This document shows, piece by piece, positions 35,535 to 44,542 of a stretch of DNA of 64,000 nucleotides. A program made the position numbers and the translations under genes. Position 1 is the stretch's first letter. Every line of letters begins with the position of its first letter. Below the pieces are notes generated by a model, which worked only from the letters and a program-made list of their open reading frames with translations, was not told the DNA's origin and searched no databases. Source of the stretch: Natrinema sp046097095 (GTDB lineage Archaea; Halobacteriota; Halobacteria; Halobacteriales; Natrialbaceae); the NCBI RefSeq assembly GCF_046097095.1, contig NZ_CP175698.1, positions 3,472,001 to 3,536,000 on the forward strand, in the 5' to 3' direction.

Positions 35535-35663
35535 TCAGGCCGCCTGCGTCCTGAAGTCTCGCTCGGAGTAGCGGCGGTCGCAGTTTAGGCACTGGTACCC
35601 GCCCTCGATGTGGGCATAGAGGCGTTCCCCGCAGTGTTGACACCGGCCGTACGGCTGCGTCAT
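35535..35663 (-). CDS. 42-residue zinc-ribbon micro-protein
   Basis: ATG 35661-35663 to TGA 35535-35537. The sequence has CQHCGERLYAHIEGGYQ followed by CLNC: two CxxC pairs 14 residues apart, then a basic end (DRRYSERDFRTQ). It matches the very small single zinc-ribbon proteins common in haloarchaea. It sits between tRNA-Leu and DUF309. Function unknown. Confidence 0.65.
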   Translation of the reverse strand: MTQPYGRCQHCGERLYAHIEGGYQCLNCDRRYSERDFRTQAA

Positions 35664-35812
35664 ACGAGACTGTAGGGAGTCGTATCGGGATAAAGGCGGT
35701 GCTTACACGCTCCACATTCTCCCGTACCGACGGGTGTTCCGCGCGGTCGTCGCTGCTCGAGCACGATCGATCGTTTCGAAACCGGTTGAAAGGCACTACT
35801 GGATTCGACCGG

Positions 35813-36307
35813 TCACTCGAGTTGTGCCGCATACTCGCGGTCCGCCTCGCTCGCGGTCGGATACGCCCCGTCGAGTTCGATCTCCCACCCGTGCAGCACC
35901 GTCGGGTCGGTGAGCGCGTTAGTGAGCGTGGTCCGTACGTCGAGCAGGGCCACGCCGTAGTAATCCCGCGGCACGTCCTGCAAGTACTGGAGTGCGGTCT
36001 CGAAGAGCGATCGCATCCCGGCGTCGTCCTCGAAGTCGAAGTGCTTGTACGCGCCAGCGGCTACTTGGACCATGCCGTGCAGAAAGGCGCTCTCCGTGGT
36101 TCCGTTCCCGTAGTTGTACCACTCTGCTTCGAAGCAATCGTGGGCCTCGTGAAACGCACCGGCATTGTAGAGTCGCACGCCGTGAATCACGGCCCGCCGG
36201 AGCGTCCCGTGCTCCCACCCGTTCGACGGCCCGCGGTCGGCGTCCCACCCGGTCGGAGTACCGGACGTCGGCGGACCGACGGAGTCGTCTCGGGTGTGGT
36301 CGTCCAT
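35813..36307 (-). CDS. DUF309 domain protein
   Basis: 164 residues. The helical-repeat motif VRLYNAGAFHEAHDCFEAEW and LHGMVQVAAGAYKHFDFED identify DUF309, a widespread small helical family, possibly TPR-like, with no proven function. An acidic, Gly/Pro-rich N-terminal extension of about 30 residues precedes it. The C-terminus ends DREYAAQLE. Confidence 0.8.
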   Translation of the reverse strand: MDDHTRDDSVGPPTSGTPTGWDADRGPSNGWEHGTLRRAVIHGVRLYNAGAFHEAHDCFEAEWYNYGNGTTESAFLHGMVQVAAGAYKHFDFEDDAGMRSLFETALQYLQDVPRDYYGVALLDVRTTLTNALTDPTVLHGWEIELDGAYPTASEADREYAAQLE

Positions 36308-36442
36308 ACGGCTCTGTAGCGTTCCCAGTCACGTAACCGCGTCGGACGGGCCTGCCTACCGGACGATTATGCGCCGCCTTCGCAGACGACGGCGAGCCGA
36401 AAGACCGTGCAAATCGGGCTCACGGGCGCTCGTTCCGCCCGC

Positions 36443-37003
36443 TCAGGAGTGCTCCGTCGGCTTCTGAACGGCCGGATCGCCCTCGTACGTCACGGAGCCG
36501 AGTTCGGTGGTTTCGCCCGTCTCGGGATCCTTGATATACAACACGAACTCCGTCCCCGCCTCGAGGTCACCGCTCGAGCCGAGAACGACGTACTCCGTCT
36601 CCGACTGGTCGTTCTCGAATTCGGACTTCGCGAACATCCAGCTCTCCGACGTCGTCCAGTTGCCGTAATCGCTCTTGTAGAGTATCGATACGTCCTCGAC
36701 GTTGCCGTCCGCCCCTTCGGAGATCTTCGGACGGTAGCCGCGGTAGGTCGTTCCGAGGACGGTAAACTCTGGCCACGTATTCGGGTTCCCCTCGAGCGTG
36801 AGGGTGACGTATACGAGGTTGTCCTGGTAGTCCCGCTCGAAGAGCGCCGTCGAGGAGAGTGTCGCGGAGAACGGCCCGCTGTTGCCGCCATCACCTCCGT
36901 TATTGGTGTCGGTTCCGCCGCTACCGGTACAGCCGGCGAGCGCAGCGGTAGTGCCGATAGAGAGTCCGATTCCCGTTCGCTTCAGAATCGTTCGACGTTG
37001 CAT
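36443..37003 (-). CDS. Haloarchaeal Tat lipoprotein of unknown function
   Basis: 186 residues from ATG 37003 (alternatives 37012 and 37057). The signal QRRTILKRTGIGLSIG plus lipobox LAGC (Cys about 22) predicts export and lipid anchoring; a Gly/Asn-rich linker follows. The mature part is beta-strand-rich (YVTLTLEGNPNTW, TEFVLYIKDPETGETTELG), suggesting an immunoglobulin-like domain. No enzyme motif. Divergent from the aspartoacylase-family gene at 37385. Confidence 0.7.
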   Translation of the reverse strand: MQRRTILKRTGIGLSIGTTAALAGCTGSGGTDTNNGGDGGNSGPFSATLSSTALFERDYQDNLVYVTLTLEGNPNTWPEFTVLGTTYRGYRPKISEGADGNVEDVSILYKSDYGNWTTSESWMFAKSEFENDQSETEYVVLGSSGDLEAGTEFVLYIKDPETGETTELGSVTYEGDPAVQKPTEHS

Positions 37004-37384
37004 AGTACCCATCTCTATAGAGACATGTACCAAGTATTTACTGGCCCTATATAACATTCTCGAGAGGATCTAATTCGCACAAGGGAGCCGGGAAGAGATA
37101 TTATATGATGATTCGAGACAGTGTACGAGGCTGCGTTCTTTGTCACGTGCGTGGTGACTGGTACGTGTGACGGTGCTCGCGGACTTCCGACAGCGAGCCA
37201 AAACTGATGCCGATCTACTAAGCGGAGCACAGACGCGGTTCGCACGGAACGAGAGCCGACTCGGTCGAGAAGCGGTTCGTCGGAACGCCAGAAGGAGACG
37301 CCCGTTCACGTGTGACCTGTTCCCGGCCCTCCTGGGCCGCGAAAGACCGAATCGCCTTTGCCGCCCCAACCCAACTGTCACGTA
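37004..37384. other. 381-bp divergent intergenic region
   Basis: It holds the promoters of the lipoprotein (minus, TATA-like CCTATATAAC around 37048-37057) and the aspartoacylase-family gene (plus). It is locally AT-rich near 37020-37120. No supported ORF, repeat or RNA gene was found. Confidence 0.45.
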
Positions 37385-38182
37385 ATGAGAGTTGCACAGC
37401 TCGGGTCGGGAACGCCGGAAATCGCGGTCGTCGCGGGCATCCACGGAGACGAACCCTGTGGCGTCAGAGCCGTCCAGCGACTGCTCGACGAACGCCCGAC
37501 CGTCGAGCGCCCCGTCAAGCTCGTCGTCGCCAACGAGGCGGCCCTCGAGCGACAGGTACGGTTCGTCGACGAAGACCTGAACCGCGCGTTCCCGGGTGAT
37601 CCGGATGCGATGACCCACGAAGGCCAACTCGCTCACGAACTCATCACCGAACTTGAGGACTGTCTGACCTTCTCGATGCACTCGACGCAGAGTCACGCGG
37701 ACCCGTTTGCCATCGTCAAGGGTGTCACCGAGACGGCCGAAGAGATCGTTCCGCAACTCCCCGTCACGGCGATGGTCGAGACGAGCAACTTCGCCGAGGG
37801 ACGACTCTTCTCGGCGATCAATACCGTCGAAGTCGAGTGTGGACTCCAGGGATCGGAGACGGCCGCGGAGAACGCCGACCGATTGACGCGGGCGTTTCTT
37901 ACCGCGGTCGGCGTCCTCCCCGGTGACACCGTCCGCCGGAAGCTACCCGTCTATCGACTCACTGATGTCATCTGGAAGGAGCAGGCTGACACCTACGAGG
38001 TGTTCGTCGACAACTTCACCGAGGTCGAGGCCGGTTCGCCGTTTGCCGCGGCCGACGGCGACGAACAGATCGCCGAGGAGTCGTTCTATCCGGTCCTCAT
38101 GTCGCCCAACGGGTATCAGGATGTCTTCGGTTACACCGCCGAGAAACTCGACGTGCTCGAGACTCCGGCGACGGCCGATTAG
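37385..38182 (+). CDS. Succinylglutamate desuccinylase/aspartoacylase family protein
   Basis: 265 residues from ATG 37385. Zinc carboxypeptidase-like fold: VVAGIHGDEPCGVRAV contains the Zn ligands His20 and Glu23; VDEDLNRAFPGD carries the substrate-binding Asn-Arg; FSMHSTQSHADPF supplies the second zinc His. The family hydrolyses N-acyl amino acids. The C-terminal half (FTEVEAGSPFAAADGDEQIA) resembles the beta domain of AstE/AspA proteins. Acyl substrate unknown. Monocistronic; a 12-bp palindrome (38212-38223) lies just beyond its 3' end. Confidence 0.85.
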   Translation: MRVAQLGSGTPEIAVVAGIHGDEPCGVRAVQRLLDERPTVERPVKLVVANEAALERQVRFVDEDLNRAFPGDPDAMTHEGQLAHELITELEDCLTFSMHSTQSHADPFAIVKGVTETAEEIVPQLPVTAMVETSNFAEGRLFSAINTVEVECGLQGSETAAENADRLTRAFLTAVGVLPGDTVRRKLPVYRLTDVIWKEQADTYEVFVDNFTEVEAGSPFAAADGDEQIAEESFYPVLMSPNGYQDVFGYTAEKLDVLETPATAD

Positions 38183-38550
38183 CGGACACGAGAGCGCCGA
38201 GGCTGTCGTATATGAACGTTCATTGAACCTAACGAGTGGCTTCTCGGCTCGAGATCTCGTCCTCTCAGTTCCATCTTCGGAACGCTGGAGGTTCGGCAGA
38301 CGATTCTTCGCGCCTGCAGGGTCTGTATTCGGCATCGGTCGTTCTACTACGACCGAGAGTCGGAGCCGCTGGTGGATACACTGGCGCGAGTAATCGAGGT
38401 TCCGCTGCAAGCGAACTCGGTTTTGGACATCGGTCCCGAGAGTGCAGAGACACTTATCCGCGCGGGTAACTCATGTGGTGATTCGGTAACACGATTTTCC
38501 TCCCCCGCCCTGGTCCATACACTAGACTATCAGAAAAATACAACTAGAAA
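38183..38550. other. Gap without a supported gene before the orphan membrane-protein unit
   Basis: Contains the perfect palindrome ATGAACGTTCAT (38212-38223) close behind the aspartoacylase-family stop. The rest has no convincing ORF. GC content falls sharply toward its right end, where the promoter of the next unit begins. Confidence 0.4.
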
Positions 38551-38581
38551 TGTATTTATAGAATAGATTACCATCTGGTAA
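38551..38581 (+). promoter_or_regulatory. TATA box and palindromic operator candidate of the orphan unit
   Basis: TGTATTTATA (38551-38560) is a good archaeal TATA box. Immediately downstream, TTACCA-TC-TGGTAA (38568-38581) is a perfect 6-bp inverted repeat with a 2-bp spacer. Transcription would start at about 38580-38585, so a dimer bound here would block initiation. The first possible start codon is at 38595. Its regulator is not adjacent. Confidence 0.5.
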
Positions 38582-38594
38582 TAGAGGGTTTAAA

Positions 38595-38669
38595 ATGGCA
38601 GACGGAAAGGAAGCGGATAGCCGACTGCGGGACGCCGACTATCCGAACGGATTGACGGTGGGACTATGA
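38595..38669 (+). CDS. Possible 24-residue leader ORF coupled to the orphan membrane protein
   Basis: ATG 38595 to TGA 38667-38669; the peptide begins MADGKEADSRLRDADY. Its stop codon overlaps the ATG of the next gene (ATGA at 38666-38669), which is typical of translational coupling. It lies directly downstream of the TATA box and palindrome. Too short to judge by composition; it may be a leader peptide or a micro-protein. Confidence 0.4.
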   Translation: MADGKEADSRLRDADYPNGLTVGL

Positions 38670-40237
38670 GTGCGACGGACGACCTCGACGTGGAAGTGTC
38701 CCGCGTGAAGATCGCGGCCTTCGGACTACTGGTACTCGTCGTTGCCGTTCTCGCTTTACCGCTGATTCAGGGCGTTCTCTACTCGGTGGTTTTCGGTAAT
38801 CCGAGTATTCTTCAGTGGGGATTCGTGTCGCTACTGATCGCTGGAGTCGCGATAAAGCGACAGAGCTATGCGTTGTTCATCCTCGCCGGTGCCGTGTTTC
38901 TCTTCCTTGGCCTTCTCATCGGCCCGGTAGTCGGTGGCACGTATGCGCACACTGATATGGCAAATCAGCTGCAGACCGACGCCAAGGAGGTAGACACGCT
39001 CCCCAATACCTCAACGGAGCACGTGAGAGTTCTCCCGCGGAGCGTAGCAGACAACTACGCCCAATCGTCAATGCAATACCCCCAGTACACGCTCAGTTCC
39101 TCAGATATCGCTTATCGGAACGGATCATATGCGTGGTCATATGCTCTCGAACCTGATAACCCGATGGTGTCTCTGTTGGGGCAGCAGAAAGGCGCGCTGT
39201 ACGTGAACATGACCGGTACCGAAAAGCAAGTCAACGTCGAAGAGACCGAGTTCTCGAACGGCCGCGGCCAGCGATTCTTCGACTCGTATCGGTATCGCAG
39301 TATCCTCAAGTCTCCGTTTAAAAAACACAACTGGGATACGACGTTCAACGCTCGAGCGGACGGCGAATCGTATATCGTCCACTCGACGACCACGTATAAA
39401 TGGAAGTTCAGACTGGGCCCGATCCCCCAGTTCTATGCCATCCCGGAGCACGGGTCAGTTGAGGTGATGTCTCCAAATGATGGAATCAAAAGTCTGACTC
39501 CAACGGAAGCACAGCAGTCGAGTCTCCTTCGGGGTCAAAATTTCTACCCATACGATATTGCGATGTTTAAGGTAAAGTCAATGCAGTATATTAACGGCCC
39601 CCTCAATAAGTGGTTCTGGAAAGAAGGCGTTTTGCAGGTCGCTGACCTTCCAGAAGACGGGAACGATTGGCCGATTGCCGTTCCGACGGACGGTGACTCT
39701 CCCGGCCTCACGTACTTTATCGCAACCGAGCCAACGGGATCTGGCAACGGAGTTTACGAGATCTGGACGATCGATGGACAGAGCGGGGAAGCCGCCGTTC
39801 GAACGTATAGTGAATCACAGATCGGACCACAGAAAGCGGTTGACTTCACTGAACGACGGTCGGAGGTGAATCGATTGTCGAACGCCGAAGCGATCGCACC
39901 GGTACCGGTTGTGAAAAATAAAACACTCTACTGGCACGTCAAGGTAGTCTCTCAGAGTCGGTCCGGAGTGATCTATACCGCGTTCGTGAACGCCGGAAGT
40001 GGTGATGTGACGCTTCTAGAGGGTACTGAACCGATCTATGCGTTCCTAACAGAATCGGAGGTCGAAGATATACAGAACGAAACCGAGGGCGGAGATGGAG
40101 GCGGTGGCATGGCGGTAACGGTGGTTGTCACCGATGCAGACGGTGAGATCGTCGGGACACGAAATATTACGGTTCCGAAAGGAGGCAACTTCGAAGTGAA
40201 TGTAAACGACGAAACGACGACCAACTCGTCTACATAG
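38666..40237 (+). CDS. Orphan membrane protein with large extracytoplasmic domain
   Basis: 523 residues. Three hydrophobic helices near the N-terminus (about 14-34, 46-62, 66-90; e.g. AAFGLLVLVVAVLALPLIQG) precede a roughly 400-residue beta-rich domain with several N-glycosylation sequons (NTST, NGSY, NMTG), so it probably faces outside. A Gly-rich hinge (EGGDGGGG) is followed by an Ig-like tail (VVVTDADGEIVGTRNITVP). Codon use is more AT-rich than in neighbours. I do not recognise a family; plasmid, provirus or other mobile origin is possible but unproven. Confidence 0.7.
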   Translation: MSATDDLDVEVSRVKIAAFGLLVLVVAVLALPLIQGVLYSVVFGNPSILQWGFVSLLIAGVAIKRQSYALFILAGAVFLFLGLLIGPVVGGTYAHTDMANQLQTDAKEVDTLPNTSTEHVRVLPRSVADNYAQSSMQYPQYTLSSSDIAYRNGSYAWSYALEPDNPMVSLLGQQKGALYVNMTGTEKQVNVEETEFSNGRGQRFFDSYRYRSILKSPFKKHNWDTTFNARADGESYIVHSTTTYKWKFRLGPIPQFYAIPEHGSVEVMSPNDGIKSLTPTEAQQSSLLRGQNFYPYDIAMFKVKSMQYINGPLNKWFWKEGVLQVADLPEDGNDWPIAVPTDGDSPGLTYFIATEPTGSGNGVYEIWTIDGQSGEAAVRTYSESQIGPQKAVDFTERRSEVNRLSNAEAIAPVPVVKNKTLYWHVKVVSQSRSGVIYTAFVNAGSGDVTLLEGTEPIYAFLTESEVEDIQNETEGGDGGGGMAVTVVVTDADGEIVGTRNITVPKGGNFEVNVNDETTTNSST

Positions 40238-40549
40238 TCCCACATTTCCCTTCTATCGATCCGTGGCGTGGCATGGAACAGCACGTCCATATCGAGGCAG
40301 TGCGGAAATCGTCCGCGAAAAAGGGTAGGTCGATATAGACTGCCAATCCGGTTATCCGCTCTCACCACGACCTTCTTTCACCGGAAAGGACATCTAACAG
40401 TGCTCGCGGTTCTCGTATGCTGGTAGTACAGTTTCCGGCCGAGTTCGCAAAACACCGACTTGCCTCGCGGTTCGTCTCTGACTGTTCCGTGTTCGGAGTC
40501 GAGTGCCGATGACGCAAAGCATATCCCCGTCACTGCCGTATGTGTGGGC
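40238..40549. other. 312-bp gap without a supported gene
   Basis: It separates the orphan membrane protein from the glutaredoxin gene. No RNA gene, repeat or element end is visible. The frames extending upstream of the glutaredoxin ATG lack similarity. Confidence 0.4.
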
Positions 40550-40894
40550 ATGGAATTCCCACCGAATCAGGGTCTCGATCAGGAGGAGGTCAACGAACGG
40601 GTCGCCGAGGCGATCGAGGAAAACGAGGTCGTCCTCTTTATGAAGGGGACGGAGCTCATGCCCCAGTGTGGCTACTCTCGCAAGGCGCTCGGCCTGCTCG
40701 ACCACCACCGCGACGAGTTCGAGACCGTCGACGTCCTCGACTCGCTTGACGAGTTCCGACAGGCGCTGTCGGAACGCAGCGACTGGGAGACGATTCCACA
40801 GACGTTCGTCGACGGCGAGTTCGTCGGCGGTTCCGACGTGCTCGAGGAACTCGAGGAACGCGACGAACTCGCAGAAACGCTCAACACGGCCTGA
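40550..40894 (+). CDS. Monothiol glutaredoxin (Grx4-like)
   Basis: 114 residues from ATG 40550. The motif VVLFMKGTELMPQCGYSRKA has the monothiol site (CGYS in place of the more common CGFS). IPQTFVDGEFVGGSDVL is the glutathione-site loop. Related proteins carry iron-sulfur clusters to acceptor apoproteins; in haloarchaea gamma-glutamylcysteine may replace glutathione as ligand. An acidic N-terminal helix (QEEVNERVAEAIEENE) is as in related proteins. Monocistronic. Confidence 0.88.
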   Translation: MEFPPNQGLDQEEVNERVAEAIEENEVVLFMKGTELMPQCGYSRKALGLLDHHRDEFETVDVLDSLDEFRQALSERSDWETIPQTFVDGEFVGGSDVLEELEERDELAETLNTA

Positions 40895-41048
40895 TCAGCC
40901 GCGTACGGTCGTCTCGGTTCCGACGACGCACGGTCGAAACCGCTCCCATATTTATATCGGCTGATATTTCACGGATCTAATAGCAGGTCATATAAGTCAC
41001 GCCCTCGTACTAGGTGACCACGACTGTCGCCGTAGACACCTCCCCACT

Positions 41049-41633
41049 ATGTCAACAGAGGAATCCAGACACGTATATCGGTTGCACTCGACGCTCGAAC
41101 TGCCCCTCGAGGACCTCCGCGACCACATCGACGACGCGACGTTTCCTGATGGCGTCGACGATGTCGAGATTACTCGACGCAACAACACGCTCATCCTGAA
41201 GGCCGTCGCAGAGGACCAATCCGTCAGCAAGTATACGCCGACGGCCCAGCTCAAAGCCAGCGTCACGGAGAATCGAGTCTACGAGGAAGACCCCGACGAG
41301 CGGCGACAGAAGTCCTTCAGCTGGGACGAAGAGGAGGAAGAGGAAATCGAATCCGAACTCGTCGAGTTCGCCGCGTTCAAAGGCGACCGCGAGACCGTCC
41401 TCCAGAACTCGCTGTTACAGTATCAGATGTTTCTCGTCCTCTGTGGCATCGCCGAAGCCGCCGAGAAAGGAACTCTGACGGCGATTTCGGAACACGACGG
41501 TGACCTCGAGGCGACTCGTATCGTCGACGGTGAGGCCCGTCCCGCCGACATCGAAGTCGTCGAAGGGCCGCGTGACCGCGGCTCCGGACAGGGCGGCGTC
41601 AACTGGCGGGACAACAAGTTCATCTCGGACTGA
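41049..41633 (+). CDS. Conserved haloarchaeal protein of unknown function
   Basis: 194 residues. The N-terminal domain (about 5-85) has strand/helix alternation (LHSTLELPLEDLRDHIDD, NNTLILKAVAEDQSVSKYTP), then an acidic stretch (WDEEEEEEIESELVEFAAFK), then a helical region (ETVLQNSLLQYQMFLVLCGI). The C-terminal GQGGVNWRDNKFISD looks conserved. I associate it from memory with haloarchaeal DUF7110. Soluble; no enzyme motif. It has a TATA-rich upstream region (about 40950-41000). Confidence 0.65.
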   Translation: MSTEESRHVYRLHSTLELPLEDLRDHIDDATFPDGVDDVEITRRNNTLILKAVAEDQSVSKYTPTAQLKASVTENRVYEEDPDERRQKSFSWDEEEEEEIESELVEFAAFKGDRETVLQNSLLQYQMFLVLCGIAEAAEKGTLTAISEHDGDLEATRIVDGEARPADIEVVEGPRDRGSGQGGVNWRDNKFISD

Positions 41634-41750
41634 CGGATAGACGGACCGCCGGCGGAGCCACGGCCGGGCCGCTCCCGTGACGAATCGCGTGTCCGTTCTC
41701 CGGAGTCTGAACCCCTACCACTATCACGACCGGCGTTGACGCGGTCGGTT

Positions 41751-42737
41751 ATGCCGACCGATGCCGATGCCGGCGATTCCACTCGTGTCGCGATTGCCTG
41801 TCAGGGAGGCGGTAGCCACACCGCGTTCACCGCAGGCGTGCTCAAACGTCTCCTTCGAGAGTGCGATACGAACGCATACGAACTCGTCGGCTTGAGTGGA
41901 ACGTCCGGCGGGGCCGTCTGTGCCACCGCCGCCTGGTACGGACTGGCCGCAGACGGGACCGAACGCGCCATCACGACGCTCGATGCGGTGTGGCGCGACA
42001 TCTCGGCACGGTCACCGTTCGAACAAGTCACCAACGCCTGGCTCGTCGCGGTCGCGCGATTCGCCGCACGCGGTGGGCCGCTACCGGTATTTAGCCCCTA
42101 CGAACTCCCGGTTACCGACGTCGGCCGCGATCAATTTGTCGACACGCTCGAGGCGCACATCGAGTTCGAACAGTTTGCCACACTCGCGGACGTCGCGTCG
42201 GTGGATCTGATCCTCGGGGCGGCGGACGTGACCGGAGGCGAGTTCGACACCTTTCGTAACGAGGCGGTCACCGCGGAGACTGTCCTCGCGTCGGCGGCGA
42301 TTCCGACGCTGTTCGAGGCGGTCGGAATCGACGACCGCTGGTACTGGGACGGGTTGTTCTCACAGAATCCGCCGATCCGGGATTTCCTAACGACGCCGCG
42401 GCGAGCGGCCGAGAAACCGGACGAAATCTGGATCGTCCAGATTAATCCCAGGCACCGCGAGGAGGTCCCGAAATCGCTGGAGGAGATCGCCGACCGGCGC
42501 AACGAACTGGCGGGCAATCTTTCGCTGTATCAGGAGGTCTACTTCATCGAGACGATCAATAAACTGATCGAGGCCGGGAGCCTCCCCGACGAGTACAAAC
42601 CGATCACCGTCGAGTTCATCGATCTCGGAAGCGACTTGAGCGCATCGTCGAAAGTCGACCGCGATCCGGCGTTTATCGACCGGCTGATGCAACGCGGTCA
42701 GCGCCGCGCCGAGCAGTTTTGTGCAGGACGAAAATGA
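41751..42737 (+). CDS. Patatin-like phospholipase
   Basis: 328 residues from ATG 41751. It has the patatin oxyanion loop VAIACQGGGSHTAFTAGVL, the nucleophile elbow GLSGTSGGAVCA (Ser in GxSGG form), and the dyad aspartate in WDGLFSQNPPIRDF. Such enzymes hydrolyse acyl esters of lipids. Haloarchaeal membrane lipids are ethers, so natural substrates could be other esters or exogenous lipids. Monocistronic. Confidence 0.88.
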   Translation: MPTDADAGDSTRVAIACQGGGSHTAFTAGVLKRLLRECDTNAYELVGLSGTSGGAVCATAAWYGLAADGTERAITTLDAVWRDISARSPFEQVTNAWLVAVARFAARGGPLPVFSPYELPVTDVGRDQFVDTLEAHIEFEQFATLADVASVDLILGAADVTGGEFDTFRNEAVTAETVLASAAIPTLFEAVGIDDRWYWDGLFSQNPPIRDFLTTPRRAAEKPDEIWIVQINPRHREEVPKSLEEIADRRNELAGNLSLYQEVYFIETINKLIEAGSLPDEYKPITVEFIDLGSDLSASSKVDRDPAFIDRLMQRGQRRAEQFCAGRK

Positions 42738-42823
42738 GGACGTGGTCCCGCTCCAATGCCGGATTCCCGCTGTCTATCCGCCATCTCTCTGAGCGGGAAG
42801 TGCTCGCATCGGTCTCGTCAGCG

Positions 42824-44188
42824 TCAATCGTCGGACGGGGCGTCGCTTCGTGACGTCGTGACGTAGACGCTCGGTTTTTGAACGATGAATTCCTCGATGA
42901 ACGCGGTCACGAACACCGCCGTCTGGAACGATAGATAGAACCAGAGCGTCCCCGCTGCGAGGTATTCCCGGGGAGCGTGGGAAAAGCCGTCCCGCCAGTC
43001 CTGAAGGAAGACGAGTCCCGAGATAGACAGCGGCGCGATGGCGAGGAGTATCCAGAACAGCCACGCGTTCGGGACATACGGTGCCGTCTCGATTTCGGAA
43101 ACGAACCGGAGTGCGGCCAGCGGAATGCCGACGACGACGAATACGGGAATGATCGCGTATGCGAACGTGTACGCGGCATCGATCTTGGCGCGCGTCGAGA
43201 CTGCCGAGTTTCGGGGGAGTCGTGCGATGTACCGGACCGCGACCTGCATCCAACCTCGAGCCCACCGTTTGCGTTGGCTCCACCACGCGTCGAGCGTCGC
43301 CGGGTTTTCCTCGTACGTGATGATGCTTGGATCGACCACGAGTCGTTTTCCCGCCGCGTGGATCTTCGACGACATATCGATGTCTTCGACGAGGACCTCC
43401 TCGTCGAACTCGCCGAGTTCGTCGAACACGTCACGCCGGAAGAACGCCTGCCCGCCGCCGAAGATGGTGAATCCGCCGGCGACATGGCGCGCGAAGAGGT
43501 CCGCTTTCTCCGCGATGTGGCGCTCGACGGTCGCGTGGAGCGCGAGCAGCGAATCGTTGGGGTTGTCGCCGTAGCACCGCCCTTTCACGCACCAGATCTC
43601 GTCGTCGGATTCGAACCAAGCGACGGCACGGCGGATCGCGCCCGGATCGAAGCAGTGGTCGGCGTCGATACTCGAGATGATATCGTGGGACGCGTATCGA
43701 AGCGCGTAGTTGGTTGCCTTTGCCTTTCCGCCGCCGGGTTCGTCGCGTTCGACGGCCTTGAATCGGGGGTCGTCGGCCGCCGCCGTACGGCAGATCTCGC
43801 CCGTTCTGTCCGTCGACGCCGATTCGTAACAGAGGACCACCTCGAGTTTCTCGGCGGGATAGTCGAGGTTCTTGCAGGCCTCGATTGTCGCCGGCAAGAC
43901 CGGTTCCTCGTTGTAGGCCGGAATAACGACGCTCACCGGCGGCAATTCGTCGTCGGTAAGCGACAGTGACGGCGTATCCGGCTGTCGAAACGAGAGCACG
44001 GCCGAGACGAGCGTTCGCCCGACGAGTCCGAGCAGCCCGAGCAACAAGAGCGTATTCAACAGCCGGGGAAACCTCCGATAGACGAGCGTCGGCGATAATA
44101 CCACGGCCACGAGCAGCAGGGTGATCGACGCATAGAGCGTGATCATCCCGGCAGAAACGCTCGAGTCCTCGACGGTTTTCACGTCCAT
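42824..44188 (-). CDS. Processive glycosyltransferase family 2 (hyaluronan/cellulose-synthase-like)
   Basis: 454 residues from ATG 44188. Two N-terminal membrane helices (about 12-32 and 43-65), then the GT-A domain: VSVVIPAYNEEPVLPATIEA, the DxD motif as IDADH (Asp175, Asp177), VEDIDMSSKIHAAGKR and QRKRW (the QxxRW processivity motif). Three to four C-terminal helices form the pore. It is expected to polymerise and export a polysaccharide. No partner or synthesis operon is next to it. A TATA element sits near 44225-44232. Confidence 0.88.
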   Translation of the reverse strand: MDVKTVEDSSVSAGMITLYASITLLLVAVVLSPTLVYRRFPRLLNTLLLLGLLGLVGRTLVSAVLSFRQPDTPSLSLTDDELPPVSVVIPAYNEEPVLPATIEACKNLDYPAEKLEVVLCYESASTDRTGEICRTAAADDPRFKAVERDEPGGGKAKATNYALRYASHDIISSIDADHCFDPGAIRRAVAWFESDDEIWCVKGRCYGDNPNDSLLALHATVERHIAEKADLFARHVAGGFTIFGGGQAFFRRDVFDELGEFDEEVLVEDIDMSSKIHAAGKRLVVDPSIITYEENPATLDAWWSQRKRWARGWMQVAVRYIARLPRNSAVSTRAKIDAAYTFAYAIIPVFVVVGIPLAALRFVSEIETAPYVPNAWLFWILLAIAPLSISGLVFLQDWRDGFSHAPREYLAAGTLWFYLSFQTAVFVTAFIEEFIVQKPSVYVTTSRSDAPSDD

Positions 44189-44542
44189 ACCGTTGATGGT
44201 GTCGCTTTCCCACAAAAGCATACTGATATAAACGCGATGGTTCGGCCGCGGACTCGGGGGGTACAGGAGAGAAATAAGGAGGCGGAAGGACCGTGGTTTA
44301 TTTTATCGAAATTAGTAAGCATACTATATTATAAGATACTATCCTGTCATATGGGCCTATATATAGCTCCCTGATCGCTCGACAAGAAATGCGCTCTCCG
44401 CATAAATGCTGTATTTATTACATCGAATGAGTACCGATCGATAGGGATGTCGAAGCGATCCGGGTGAGATCCGGTTAGATATCGACTCAGTCACGCTGAG
44501 TCCGATTGACATATTTCTCCCTCGAGACCGTACGAGCCGTCT
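44189..44542. other. 354-bp AT-rich divergent promoter region
   Basis: It serves the GT2 gene (minus; TATA-like element near 44225-44232) and the sugar dehydrogenase (plus; CATATTT near 44508-44514). It contains several runs of TA-rich sequence around 44325-44365 and the inverted repeat GACTCAG-N5-CTGAGTC (44484-44502). No ORF is supported. Confidence 0.5.
44484..44502 (+). promoter_or_regulatory. Inverted repeat just upstream of the sugar dehydrogenase TATA box
   Basis: GACTCAG and CTGAGTC are a perfect 7-bp inverted repeat with a 5-bp spacer. It ends about 6 bp before the TATA-like CATATTT. It lies at the BRE position, so a bound protein could either recruit or exclude TFB. A transcribed hairpin is unlikely because it precedes the expected start site. 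Confidence 0.45.
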
